From: Verrucomicrobiota bacterium
GTDB lineage: Bacteria > Verrucomicrobiota > Verrucomicrobiia > Limisphaerales > Pedosphaeraceae
Direction: 5' to 3'
NCBI GenBank assembly: GCA_021325145.1
Contig: JAJPHR010000037.1
Span: forward strand, 1-64,000
DNA length: 64,000 nt
A model generated the notes under the pieces. The model was not told where the DNA came from. It did no database searches and worked only from the letters and a program-made list of their open reading frames with translations. Shown here one piece after another: positions 24,270-33,141 of the stretch (position 1 is its first letter; each line of letters starts with the position of its first letter). The translations under genes and the position numbers were made by a program.

Positions 24270-24320
24270 CCGCGAACCCGCTGGGCGGATCATAGCGGGA
24301 GCCGATTTCAGAACTAACCT

Positions 24321-24803
24321 ATGCCGACACGCCGCCAGTTCCTGCGGAGATGTTCTACCGCTGCGCTTACCTCCATGCTCCCGGCCGCCGTTTTTGCGGG
24401 CGGCTCGATTTCGGGCGTGGTTCCCCTCGATAAAATCCCCGGCGCCACTTTTTCCAAACATGCCGGGGCCTTGTTCCATGTGCTGGAAGAATCGGGCATG
24501 GGAGTTTTTCTCCGGTTAATTGAAGTAAAGCCAGTTTTACCTTCCAGCAGCCCAAATGCGGCCCGGGCCGAGGATGTGCTGAATGAAAGGTTTTCCCTCC
24601 TATTTTCCGGCCCCTCAAACCGTCCGCTGGCCCAAGGCTCGTACGTCTTCGAGAATTTGGGCATTGGCCGCTTCGAAATGTTCATCGTCCCCGTTGGCCC
24701 CCAGGATTCCAGTCCTCGCTACTACGAGGCGGTTTTCAACCGGCCGGTCGGCGGCGCAACCATGCCGCCGGGGCCGGTCGGGAAAGCGCGCCCGCGCAAA
24801 TAA
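24321..24803 (+). CDS. Tat-exported DUF6916-type protein
   Basis: 160 residues starting MPTRRQFLRRCSTAALTSML, a twin-arginine signal with cleavage probably after VFA. The C-terminal half (FSLLFSGPSNRPLAQGSYVFENLGIGRFEMFIVPVG, ending YYEAVFNRP) is the DUF6916-like fold, which I recognise only as a companion of tail-collar proteins. The same fold without a signal is encoded at 30343-30675, closing the cassette. Function is unknown; its position before three tail-collar genes suggests a component or processing partner of the same exported structure. The gap to the next gene is 46 bases. Confidence 0.7.
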   Translation: MPTRRQFLRRCSTAALTSMLPAAVFAGGSISGVVPLDKIPGATFSKHAGALFHVLEESGMGVFLRLIEVKPVLPSSSPNAARAEDVLNERFSLLFSGPSNRPLAQGSYVFENLGIGRFEMFIVPVGPQDSSPRYYEAVFNRPVGGATMPPGPVGKARPRK

Positions 24804-24849
24804 CCAAATTAAATCACTCGTCCACTAACGCACAGACACATCACTTGCT

Positions 24850-25368
24850 ATGGGCACTCCTTATGTCGGAGAGATTCGGATGTTTGGCGGCAACTTTGCG
24901 CCGGTCAACTGGATGTTCTGCAATGGCCAGTTGCTCCCCATCTCCGAGTATGACACGCTTTTCAATCTGATCGGCACCACCTACGGCGGCGACGGCCAGA
25001 GCACGTTCGCGCTGCCCAATCTGCAAGGCCGCCTGCCGGTTCACATGGGCCAAGGCAGTGGATTGTCGAGCTACGTGATCGGCCAAAGCGCCGGCGTCGA
25101 AACCGTAACGCTTACGACCAACCAAATACCGATTCATACCCACGTTCCCTTGAGTCGGGGGGCGGGCAGCGAGTCGCCCAATCCAGCCGGTATGCTTTGG
25201 GGGGCCACCGATGCGGCGGCGTACGCAACTCCTCCCCCGTCAGGCGCTTTCATGAATGCCGGCACGATAGGACTGGCCGGCGGCAACCAGCCGCATGACA
25301 ATATGCCGCCCTACCTGACCATAAACTTTATCATTTCCCTCTTCGGCATTTATCCGTCACCGACTTAG
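24850..25368 (+). CDS. Tail-collar-domain protein, paralogue 1
   Basis: 172 residues. Residues 6-62 form the phage Tail_Collar fold (GEIRMFGGNFAPVNWMFCNG, then LLPISEYDTLFNLIGTTYGG and FALPNLQGRLPVHMGQG), followed by an IHTHVP motif and a C-terminal GGNQPHDNMPPYLTINF box. This is the microcystin-dependent-protein (MdpB) type, found on bacterial chromosomes as well as in phage tails. No signal peptide is visible, unlike the protein before it. It is the first of three tandem paralogues. A structural surface or fibre role is inferred. Confidence 0.88.
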   Translation: MGTPYVGEIRMFGGNFAPVNWMFCNGQLLPISEYDTLFNLIGTTYGGDGQSTFALPNLQGRLPVHMGQGSGLSSYVIGQSAGVETVTLTTNQIPIHTHVPLSRGAGSESPNPAGMLWGATDAAAYATPPPSGAFMNAGTIGLAGGNQPHDNMPPYLTINFIISLFGIYPSPT

Positions 25369-25397
25369 ACGAAACCCAAACACCTCCAAAGCGCGCT

Positions 25398-25895
25398 ATG
25401 TCCACCCCGTTCCTTGGCGAAATCAAGATCGTATCGTTCAACTTCGCTCCCAAAGGCTGGGCACTGTGCAACGGCCAGCTCCTGCCCATCAACCAAAACC
25501 AGGCGCTCTTCGCCCTCCTGGGCACGTACTACGGTGGCGACGGTCGAGTTAATTTCGCCCTGCCCGACCTCCGGGGGCGTGTGCCCCTCCATTTCGGCAG
25601 CGGCTATGTCCAAGGCCAACGGGGCGGCGAGGAAAATCACACCTTGATCGCCAGTGAAACACCCGCCCACACACACCTCGTAACGGCGAGTTCGAACGCC
25701 GCTGACCAGGGCAGCCCCGCAGGGAATTACTGGGCCTACGAAACCTCCAATGCCTACTCCGCCAACCCGGATTCGAGCATGTACCCGCAGGCGTTGGGCA
25801 ACTTCGGCGGCAGCCAGCCGCATACCAACATCTCGCCCTACCTCGTGTTGAATTTTTGCATTGCCTTGCAGGGCATCTTCCCCAGCCAGACCTGA
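25398..25895 (+). CDS. Tail-collar-domain protein, paralogue 2
   Basis: 165 residues with the same architecture: GEIKIVSFNFAPKGWALCNG and LLPINQNQALFALLGTYYGG, FALPDLRGRVPLHFGSG, AHTHLV and the C-terminal GGSQPHTNISPYLVLNFCI box. It follows paralogue 1 by 29 bases and is clearly diverged from it in the variable central segment (SNAADQGSPAGNYWAYETS), which may define binding or assembly specificity. There is no signal peptide. Part of the same operon by spacing. Confidence 0.88.
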   Translation: MSTPFLGEIKIVSFNFAPKGWALCNGQLLPINQNQALFALLGTYYGGDGRVNFALPDLRGRVPLHFGSGYVQGQRGGEENHTLIASETPAHTHLVTASSNAADQGSPAGNYWAYETSNAYSANPDSSMYPQALGNFGGSQPHTNISPYLVLNFCIALQGIFPSQT

Positions 25896-25916
25896 ACCCA
25901 ACCCACTTCCATTTCT

Positions 25917-26450
25917 ATGTCTGAACCTTTTCTCGCTGAAATTCGAATCTTCGGCTTCAGCTTTGCGCCCAAAGGCTGGGCGTTTTGCGACGGCCAGGTC
26001 TTGCCGATCTCGCAAAATACCGCCCTGTTTTCGCTACTGGGAACCACGTACGGCGGGAATGGCACATCCAATTTTGCGCTTCCCAATCTTCAGGGCAATG
26101 CGCCGATGCACTTCGGCCAAAGCACCACCGGATCAAACTATTACCTCGGGCAAGCGGGGGGCGAACAATACGTTACGCTCCTGAGCAGCGAGATGCCCCA
26201 GCACACTCATCAGGTGGCGTGCAATGCCAGTACGGGCGGCCAGACCAATCCAGCCAATAATGTCTGGGGCACCGCCAAGGTCGGGCGTCAGGCGGAAAAC
26301 CGCTATTCCGCCACCCCCGGCACGAGCCCAGCGATGAATGCCCAGGCCCTGTCGGTGTATGGCGGCAGCCAGCCGCACAATAATATGCCGCCGTACCTCA
26401 CGCTGAACTTTTGCATCGCGATGCAAGGCGTTTATCCGGCGCGCAGTTAA
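25917..26450 (+). CDS. Tail-collar-domain protein, paralogue 3
   Basis: 177 residues: AEIRIFGFSFAPKGWAFCDG, VLPISQNTALFSLLGTTYGG, FALPNLQGNAPMHFGQS, QHTHQVA and the C-terminal GGSQPHNNMPPYLTLNFCI. The variable segment (STGGQTNPANNVWGTAKVGR) is longer than in the other two. Retention of three distinct copies instead of one suggests hetero-assembly or a distinct role for each. It ends 15 bases before the beta-helix gene. Confidence 0.88.
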   Translation: MSEPFLAEIRIFGFSFAPKGWAFCDGQVLPISQNTALFSLLGTTYGGNGTSNFALPNLQGNAPMHFGQSTTGSNYYLGQAGGEQYVTLLSSEMPQHTHQVACNASTGGQTNPANNVWGTAKVGRQAENRYSATPGTSPAMNAQALSVYGGSQPHNNMPPYLTLNFCIAMQGVYPARS

Positions 26451-26464
26451 TCCTTGATTAATCT

Positions 26465-29400
26465 ATGAGATACCCTGCTGCTCGTAGGGGCATCGCGTTG
26501 CGATGTCCCCGCCCACGTTCTGCGGCCGGAACGCGAGCCATTCGCCTCCTCGTTTCATCGTGTATTTGGTTGATGGTCGCGATGATTGTGCCCGCCGCCC
26601 GCGCCAATGTTTACAATGTCACCGGCACGGCTGATGGCGCCGGCTCGGTGGTTTCGACGGGTGGCAACAACTTCAATGCCACCACCCTGCGCGCCGCCGT
26701 TAATGCCGCCAACACCGCGGGCGGCGCGAATACCATCAACATCCCTTCCGGCACGTACCTGCTTACCCTCGGCGAACTGCCGCTCGGCACCACTTCGAAT
26801 ACCACCTTCACGATCAACGGCACCGGCACGCCCGCCAACACCATCATCCAGCACGACACGAATTCCGCCGTTGCCCGCGTGTTCGACCTCGATCCCAATC
26901 TGCTCGGCGGCGTCAACGTGACCATCCAGAATGTGACCGTTGCCCACGGCCGCAACAACGATGGCATCGGCGGGGCGGGTATCATATCCGGCTTCCAGGG
27001 TCCGCCGGCTGCGGACACCACCTCGATCAGCAACTGCGTGCTCCTGGACAACCAGGTGATCGGCACGACCAATGGCGCGGTCGGCGGCGGCATCCAAAAC
27101 ATCGGCGGCACGCTGACCATTAACGCCTGCGCTTTTGTGCAAAACTCGGCCACCAATTTTTCCGGCGGCGCCATTTACTATGATTCCCATTCGCCCAGCA
27201 TCGGCACATTCCAGGTGTCCAACTCGCAGTTCACCAACAACGTATGCGGCGATGCCGTGGACGGAGGCGGGGCCATCTTCGTTTCCGGCGTGACGGGCAG
27301 CACGCTGTCCATCAGCAACTCGATTTTTGTCTCCAATCGCGTCACCTCGGTCAATGGCAGCGGCGGCGCCATTATCAAGTTCGGGGGCGCCCCGCTAAAT
27401 ATCACCGGCTGCACGTTCCTGAACAACCAGGTGCTGGGTACTTCCGTGACCGTTAACAACGCCAGCGGCGGCGCGATTGATAACGCCGGCGGGCCGATGA
27501 ACCTCCAGTACTGCCGGCTGTTTGGGAACAGCGCCGCCGTCGCTTCACATGGCAACGCGGTCAACAATGCGACCGCCGCCGGAGCAACCCTCAACGCCGC
27601 CAACAATTGGTGGGGCGTCAATACCGGGGCATCCGCCGCCGATTTAACCGGCACCAACGCCGCGGTCTGGCTGAAGCTTACTCACAGTGCCAATCCTTCC
27701 ACCGTCGCGGTCAGCAACTCCACCACGCTTACGGCGACATTCCTGACCAACTCGGCGGGGACATTTATTCCTGTGGCCAATCTTGGGGTTCTGGTCGGGT
27801 TGCCCATTAACTTCACCAATGCCACCAACGGCTTTATTTCGTCCCAGCAAACCACTGTCCAACCTTCCGGGTCGGCTACCGCCGTTTTTACCGCCAGCTT
27901 CCCAAGCGTTGGCACCGCCCAGGCTATCGTTGACAATGGGATCGCGACGGCTCAGATGACCATCCCGTGCCTGACCATCACCGGAAACGTGAGTGGCGGC
28001 GGGGGTGGCGGCATTTGTCCCGGAGGCTCCGCGCTGGTGACCGTCAGTCTTAGCGGCGGATTTCCGCCCTACAGCGTCACTCTTAATAACGGCGGGGGAA
28101 CGCTCGTTGGCCCCAGCCCGCTGGTGTTTACCGTCAGCCCGTCAGCTACGACCACTTATTCGGTCAGTATCGCTTCGGACAACTACGGCTGCCCGGCGAC
28201 GGTCACTGGCAATGCCACGGTCACGGTAAACTCGTTATCGCCGCCGACGATTACACCCACGCCGCCGACCGTCGTTAATCTTTCGAGCGGAAACCAAGCC
28301 AGCGGGCCGGGCGGTTTGGCGGGCTACTCATGGACCATCACGAACGGAACCATCGTCGGTTCGGCCAATACCGCGAACATCACTTACACGGCTGGAATTT
28401 ACGGGAGTGTGACGCTCGGATTGACGGTCACCAACGCTTCCGGTTGTAGTGGTTCCAACTCCATCTCCGTTCCAATCGTCATTCAGCCAGTGGTTTCCCT
28501 GGGTTGCGATCTGCGGACCAATTATTTCAGCAGTCTCACTTTCACGGACGCCATCCCCGCGACTCCCACGGGAATTGCGTTCGATGGCACGAATTATTGG
28601 GCTTGCTCGGGCGGCAGCTCAGGTGGTGTTCGTTTGGGCCGTTACGACATTAACGGCGTATTGCTGACCAACTATTCGCCCGGCCTGGATTTCCGCTCCG
28701 TTTTTACCGGCTCCAACTCGGTGATCTTCGCACGCGCTTATAGCGACCCGGTCATCTATCGCCAAACGTCTCCGGGTGTGTTTGTTAATTCCGGGGTCAC
28801 GCTCACTGGTGGCACCCTGGATGCCCAGTCGGAGGTGGTCCTGAACGGGGCTGGGACGGAGTACGACGCCATGAGCGGCGGAGTCGTTTCGCGCTGGGAC
28901 TTAACGGGGGCATACATTGGGAGTGTGACTTTGCAAGGCTTTGGCGCGGTGAGTGGGGAGAATACCATTCCCAATAGTCGGGCCCTGGGAGTCGCAGGCG
29001 AGTTTTGGGTGACCTTCGCTCCCAACGGCGTGCTTTCGGTATGGGACACGAGTGGCAACCGGCTCGGGGAAGCCACGCTGTCAGGAGCCCAGGCGAGCTC
29101 GGGCTGGAGCTTCAGCTATTGCAACGGCAAGGCGTTCGTGTCCGATGGCAGCCTGTGGCGGGCATTTGACGTCTGTGATGCGGCACGGGTGGCTGTTTAT
29201 GGCGCACCCTCCACTCCCAGTTGGAACACAGACGTACAGACCAAGATCATTGCGGCCGGCTTGACTCCCCAAGTGGACGCCGTCCTGGTTTCTTCCGGCA
29301 ATCCGGTGCCGGCGCTGGCCGACTTCCGCAAGTACGAAGCGGTGTTGGTGTACTCGGACTCGCCCTTCAACGACCCGACAAACATTGGCAACGCGCTCGC

Positions 29401-30340
29401 CAGCTATGTCGATCTTGGTGGCGGGGTGGCGGTGGCGACGTTTGCCTTCAGCACCACTTTCGATCCATTGGGCGGCCGGCTGGCCACGAACGGCTACCTG
29501 GCTTTCACCACTGCTGGCGGCGGAACGATAGGCAGCAGCCTGACTTTGGTAAAGGACATCCCGGCGCACCCGCTGCTCGACAATATTTCATCGTTCAATG
29601 GCGGTTCGAGCAGTTACCACAACAGCTCGATCACGAACACACCCAGCGCAGTCATCGCCGCGCATTGGTCGGGGGACAACCAGCCGCTGGTCGGCGGGAA
29701 GGATATTCCCCCCGGAGGACGCACGGCCGGGCTGAATTTCTATCCGCCCTCGAGCGATGCTCGCTCCGATTTTTGGGTTGCCGGAACCGATGGCGCGCGC
29801 TTGATGGCCAATGCGCTGGTTTGGTCCGGGAAGATTCCACCTACGATCTCGCTCGGCCCCACCAATCAAGTTGCGCAAACGGGCGGCCACGTTTCCTTCC
29901 GGGCGGGCGCGGTCGGCACTCCACCGCTCACGTATCAATGGCTGTTGAACGGCACGAACATCCCCGGTGCAACCAGCAATGTGCTCGCCGTCACCGCGAC
30001 AACCAACACCAGCGGGATTTACCGGGCCATCGTCAGCAACCCTTATGGTGAATCCATCAGCCCGGGGGCCGCACTTAATCTGCCGCTGCGCTTTTTGTCG
30101 CCGGTGCGGTCCGGCAACTCTCTGCCGCTGTTTCTGGCCAATGCCGATGGCAGCCCCATCACTCCTGTCCAGGCGGCCAAGATTCAATTGTTTACCGCCT
30201 CCAGTCCCGGTTTGCCGTTTGCCAGTTGGACACCGGCGACTAACTCTGTGGTCCTCGTCGGCGGCCTGCTGCGCGTCGATGGCATCACCCTCAACAGCTC
30301 CAACTCGCGCAGTTTCTTCCGAGCCCAGCAAATGCCCTAG
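26465..30340 (+). CDS. Giant exported right-handed beta-helix / Ig-like protein
   Basis: 1291 residues. The N-terminus is hydrophobic near 28-46 (LLVSSCIWLMVAMIVPAARA), then a signal-like ARA. Residues 50-400 have the repetitive short-turn pattern of a CSLREA-type or pectate-lyase beta helix (INIPSGTYLLTLGELPLG, GGAIYYDS, GGAIIKFGGAPLNITGCTFLNN). Several bacterial Ig-like segments follow (CLTITGNVSGGGGGG, ISVPIVIQP), then Ig-like YQWLLNGTNIPG and a C-terminal module ending SFFRAQQ. Bases 26487-26510 inside the start of the frame belong to a dispersed hairpin, so the first 20 or so residues may have been recruited from repeat DNA or the true start may lie at the ATG at 26573. It most probably forms the fibre or adhesin of the tail-collar cassette. 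Confidence 0.75.
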   Translation: MRYPAARRGIALRCPRPRSAAGTRAIRLLVSSCIWLMVAMIVPAARANVYNVTGTADGAGSVVSTGGNNFNATTLRAAVNAANTAGGANTINIPSGTYLLTLGELPLGTTSNTTFTINGTGTPANTIIQHDTNSAVARVFDLDPNLLGGVNVTIQNVTVAHGRNNDGIGGAGIISGFQGPPAADTTSISNCVLLDNQVIGTTNGAVGGGIQNIGGTLTINACAFVQNSATNFSGGAIYYDSHSPSIGTFQVSNSQFTNNVCGDAVDGGGAIFVSGVTGSTLSISNSIFVSNRVTSVNGSGGAIIKFGGAPLNITGCTFLNNQVLGTSVTVNNASGGAIDNAGGPMNLQYCRLFGNSAAVASHGNAVNNATAAGATLNAANNWWGVNTGASAADLTGTNAAVWLKLTHSANPSTVAVSNSTTLTATFLTNSAGTFIPVANLGVLVGLPINFTNATNGFISSQQTTVQPSGSATAVFTASFPSVGTAQAIVDNGIATAQMTIPCLTITGNVSGGGGGGICPGGSALVTVSLSGGFPPYSVTLNNGGGTLVGPSPLVFTVSPSATTTYSVSIASDNYGCPATVTGNATVTVNSLSPPTITPTPPTVVNLSSGNQASGPGGLAGYSWTITNGTIVGSANTANITYTAGIYGSVTLGLTVTNASGCSGSNSISVPIVIQPVVSLGCDLRTNYFSSLTFTDAIPATPTGIAFDGTNYWACSGGSSGGVRLGRYDINGVLLTNYSPGLDFRSVFTGSNSVIFARAYSDPVIYRQTSPGVFVNSGVTLTGGTLDAQSEVVLNGAGTEYDAMSGGVVSRWDLTGAYIGSVTLQGFGAVSGENTIPNSRALGVAGEFWVTFAPNGVLSVWDTSGNRLGEATLSGAQASSGWSFSYCNGKAFVSDGSLWRAFDVCDAARVAVYGAPSTPSWNTDVQTKIIAAGLTPQVDAVLVSSGNPVPALADFRKYEAVLVYSDSPFNDPTNIGNALASYVDLGGGVAVATFAFSTTFDPLGGRLATNGYLAFTTAGGGTIGSSLTLVKDIPAHPLLDNISSFNGGSSSYHNSSITNTPSAVIAAHWSGDNQPLVGGKDIPPGGRTAGLNFYPPSSDARSDFWVAGTDGARLMANALVWSGKIPPTISLGPTNQVAQTGGHVSFRAGAVGTPPLTYQWLLNGTNIPGATSNVLAVTATTNTSGIYRAIVSNPYGESISPGAALNLPLRFLSPVRSGNSLPLFLANADGSPITPVQAAKIQLFTASSPGLPFASWTPATNSVVLVGGLLRVDGITLNSSNSRSFFRAQQMP
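26487..26510. repeat. CATCG-hairpin dispersed element, copy 2
   Basis: GGGGCATCG, a short loop and CGATGTCCCC form a hairpin with one bulged base. It lies in the annotated signal region of the giant beta-helix gene, unlike the other copies, which are intergenic. Confidence 0.65.
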
Positions 30341-30342
30341 CC

Positions 30343-30675
30343 ATGCCGAACTTTGCGGAATTCCTGGCGGCAGTCGGAACGCGTTTTCGCGCCCGCGTGA
30401 CGGCAACGGAAGAAGTCGCGTTCGAATTGATCCAGGCAACTCCAGGCCGCGCGCCCGCCGGCTCCGCCGGCCAGGGAGCATCGTATGAAAGCTTTTCGCT
30501 GCTGTTCCGCAGTCCGGGCCAGCGGGTGATCCCGCAAGGCACTTACCCGTTCCAGCACGACCAACTGGGCTTATTCGAGATGTTTATCGTTCCCGTGGGC
30601 CAGGAAACGGATGCCGTAATCTATCAAGCGGTATTCAATTGCCTCGTGGAGACGGCCAAAAGCCAGGCGGGCTGA
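30343..30675 (+). CDS. DUF6916-type protein, second copy
   Basis: 110 residues starting 2 bases after the stop of the beta-helix gene, with no signal peptide. The core YESFSLLFRSPGQRVIPQG, TYPFQHDQLGLFEMFIVPVG and YQAVFN parallels residues about 70-145 of the exported copy at 24321. Having one Tat-exported and one leaderless copy at the two ends of the tail-collar block suggests a pair, perhaps an extracellular component with a cytoplasmic counterpart. Function is unknown. Confidence 0.7.
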   Translation: MPNFAEFLAAVGTRFRARVTATEEVAFELIQATPGRAPAGSAGQGASYESFSLLFRSPGQRVIPQGTYPFQHDQLGLFEMFIVPVGQETDAVIYQAVFNCLVETAKSQAG

Positions 30676-30694
30676 GCCTTTCCTGCTTTATCAC

Positions 30695-31201
30695 TCACTT
30701 GGGCCGCCACTCCATCTCCTGGTAGGCATCCATTTCACCAAGCGGTTGGAATCCGAGTCGTCGATAAAGATTGAGCGCGCGGTTATCGCGAACCACGTGC
30801 AGGCGTACCGGCAGGTTTTCACCGACGGCCAAACGGAGCACCGCTTCCATCAGCGCGGTGCCAATCCCCTGGCATTGGAACGGGGGCAGCAACGCCACGT
30901 CCACCACGCAAATCCGCTCCGTATTTCGGTCCACGACCTGCCGCCCGATGGGCCGGCCTTCGAGCAGAATGATGGAAAACACGCCTTGGGGAAACATCCC
31001 GGCGTAGCCCTGGCGCATGGCTTTGAACTGCTGGTTCAGAAAGGCGTTGCGCATGGCCGCAGTCCACCCCGTCAGATTGAGTTCCTCCTCGCGCGTGCTG
31101 GCATAGACCTCGAAGAGAAACGGTTCGTCGGCGGGTTGTTCGGGACGCAAGGTTACCGTCCCTGCTCGCGTGCTGAACGAATACTCTGGTGTTTGCTGCA
31201 T
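30695..31201 (-). CDS. GNAT-family N-acetyltransferase
   Basis: 168 residues from the ATG at 31201; the frame to 31261 adds 20 residues that do not match a GNAT start. The acetyl-CoA loop is seen in LLPPFQCQGIGTALMEAVLR, preceded by RICVVDVALL and followed by RLHVVRDNRALNLYRRLGFQPLGE. It is convergent with the tail-collar cassette and might modify one of its products, but GNAT enzymes are common and adjacency alone is weak evidence. Acceptor unknown. Confidence 0.82.
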   Translation of the reverse strand: MQQTPEYSFSTRAGTVTLRPEQPADEPFLFEVYASTREEELNLTGWTAAMRNAFLNQQFKAMRQGYAGMFPQGVFSIILLEGRPIGRQVVDRNTERICVVDVALLPPFQCQGIGTALMEAVLRLAVGENLPVRLHVVRDNRALNLYRRLGFQPLGEMDAYQEMEWRPK

Positions 31202-31257
31202 ACAATGCGATGCCGCCCCCAAGAACTCACAAGCGCGCCACCAGCGCAAGCAGGAAC

Positions 31258-31623
31258 TCAATCCTTCGGCAGGAAGGTGAAAGCGACCGCGCCGATGATG
31301 CAGAAAAAAGCCGCGACGTGGTTCCAGCGGATGCGCTCACCCAGATAGATCACCGCAAATCCCACGAACACGCACAAGGTAATGACTTCCTGGATGATCT
31401 TCAGTTGCGTGGCGGAATACACCGCGTTCCCCCAGCGGTTGGCAGGCACTTGCAGGACGTACTCAAAGAAAGCAATGCCCCAGCTCACCAAAATGACTTT
31501 CCACAAGGGAGAGTTCTTGAATTTAAGATGCCCGTACCAGGCCACGGTCATGAAGCAATTCGAGCAGGTCAGCAACACGATGGGCAGCCAGCGAGGTGGA
31601 ATCGATCCAGATAATTCATTCAT
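31258..31623 (-). CDS. DUF486 / DMT-like small membrane protein
   Basis: 121 residues from the ATG at 31623; a longer frame to 31665 adds 14 unlikely residues. Four membrane helices are apparent (LPIVLLTCSNCFMTVAWYGH, ILVSWGIAFFEYVLQVPANR, EVITLCVFVGFAVIYLGE and AAFFCIIGAVAFTFL), matching the DUF486 family, which resembles half of a DMT-type transporter. The N-terminal cysteine-containing motif TCSNCFMT and NRWG are family-like. A transport role is inferred; the substrate is unknown. Confidence 0.85.
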   Translation of the reverse strand: MNELSGSIPPRWLPIVLLTCSNCFMTVAWYGHLKFKNSPLWKVILVSWGIAFFEYVLQVPANRWGNAVYSATQLKIIQEVITLCVFVGFAVIYLGERIRWNHVAAFFCIIGAVAFTFLPKD

Positions 31624-31728
31624 GCGGCTATGCTGATAGCCGAAAGCCGGAGGGCTTTCCACCATGAAGAAATGGAGCGAGTTAATGGCTCCGTGAAGCG
31701 TCCGGGGCCGGTCGACTTGGGACTAATC

Positions 31729-32742
31729 TCACATCGTCAACACCGCCCGGAACCTCACTTTCCCGCTCATCATCCGGTCATACGCCTCCTTGACCTTGGC
31801 CAGCGGAAACTTTTCGATCATCGGCCGCACGCCCGAATACACGCTGAACCGCAGCGTATCCTCCGAATCCATTGCCGTGCCCGAAGCCCAGCCCTGGACC
31901 GAACGCATGCGCCCGATCAAATCAAACGCGCTGATGCTCAGTGGTTCCGCCGGCGCTCCCACCACCATCAACTTCCCGTTCCCCGCCAACCCGCCCACCA
32001 ACGCCGACATGGACTTCGCATCCGGCGCTGTCGCCAGCACTACGCGCGCGCCGCCCAGCTTCAGCAACGCCTCCGCCGGATTGCCCGCCGCAGTATCGAT
32101 GTAATGCCGCGCCCCGAGCTTCGTCGCCAGCGCCTGCTTGTCGCTGCCCCGCGCCACCGCCGCCGTCACGAACCCCATTCGATTCGCGTATTGAATTCCC
32201 AAATGCCCCAACCCGCCCACGCCCTGCACCGCCACCAGATCCCCCGCCCTCGCGCCCGAATTCCGCAACGCATTGAACACCGTGATCCCCGCGCACAACA
32301 ACGGCCCCGCCTCCTCCGCCGGCAAATCATCCGGCATCGCCGCCACCGCTTCCGCCGGCGAAATCACATACTCCGCATAACCGCCATCATGACTGATGCC
32401 CGTGATCTTCTCGAACTGGCACAACATGAAATTCCCGCGACGGCACGCTTCGCAACGGAAACAATGCCCGCCATGCCAGCCCACGCCCACCCGCTGCCCC
32501 ACCTGCCACGGCAGCACGCCGCTGCCCACCGCATCGATGCGCCCGGCGATCTCATGCCCCGGAACCCGCGGATATTGTATCCCTGGGAAAATCCCCTCCT
32601 TCACCAGCACATCACTGTGACAAACCCCGCACGCCTCCACCTTGATCCGCACCTGGCCCGGTCCCGGCTCCGGCACGTCCCGCTCCACCAACTCCCAATC
32701 CCCGCCCGCCTTCCCAACCTGCGCCGCCTTCATCCGTTTCAT
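31729..32742 (-). CDS. Zinc-dependent alcohol dehydrogenase
   Basis: 337 residues of the medium-chain dehydrogenase family. The catalytic zinc ligands sit in ACGVCHSD near residue 38 and GHEIAG near 62, the structural zinc set is HCFRCEACRRGNFMLC at about 94-109, and the NAD(P)-binding loop is GVGGLGHLGIQYA near residue 175. The closest match by pattern is the AdhA/AdhP type alcohol dehydrogenase. The DNA of this gene is notably C-rich. It stands alone on the minus strand. Confidence 0.92.
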   Translation of the reverse strand: MKRMKAAQVGKAGGDWELVERDVPEPGPGQVRIKVEACGVCHSDVLVKEGIFPGIQYPRVPGHEIAGRIDAVGSGVLPWQVGQRVGVGWHGGHCFRCEACRRGNFMLCQFEKITGISHDGGYAEYVISPAEAVAAMPDDLPAEEAGPLLCAGITVFNALRNSGARAGDLVAVQGVGGLGHLGIQYANRMGFVTAAVARGSDKQALATKLGARHYIDTAAGNPAEALLKLGGARVVLATAPDAKSMSALVGGLAGNGKLMVVGAPAEPLSISAFDLIGRMRSVQGWASGTAMDSEDTLRFSVYSGVRPMIEKFPLAKVKEAYDRMMSGKVRFRAVLTM

Positions 32743-33141
32743 AAATTAGTGCCCTTTCGTTTATGCTCCGGCCGTTAGGTCCGACCACCATACCACGCCC
32801 AACCGCAAGTGGCGAATGCCAATTGCCCTCCTTTCGTTCTCGTCGTCGTCCTCGATCCCCTAAATCAGAAAGACCCAACACGGGACCAACCACGAATGCA
32901 CACGAATCGATACGAATTTGGAATGTAGGTTCGACAGGAGGGGAACTGGGAACAGAGACGCGAATTTCACGAATGATCGCCAATTCGAACAGGAATAATT
33001 AGCGCTGCCAAAGTGCATCGGGAAAAGTTATTCCCAGCGGAACCCTTTGCACCAAATGCACTCGGATGGCTATCAAGGTGACACAACTCAAGGCTTCCTT
33101 CGTTCTAAACAATCCGGCATCCTTCCATTAATAGTCACGGT
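32743..33141. other. Intergenic region before the nuclease-helicase gene
   Basis: About 400 bases with a CTCGTCGTCGTCCTCGAT string (also near 2182) and the phased CACGAAT array at 32891-32920, plus related GAAT-containing units to about 32990. The region becomes A/T-rich toward the DUF2075 gene. No gene is evident. Confidence 0.55.
32891..32920. repeat. Three-unit 10-bp phased CACGAAT repeat
   Basis: CACGAATGCA, CACGAATCGA and TACGAATTTG follow each other with an exact 10-base period. Degenerate GAAT units continue to about 32990. The phasing resembles the unrelated A/T array at 22738. Confidence 0.65.

Noticed and set aside
24850..26450. Tail-collar genes as evidence of a prophage
   Set aside because: No other structural, replication, lysis or integration gene of a phage is seen in the window, and the genes are flanked by exported chromosomal-type proteins.
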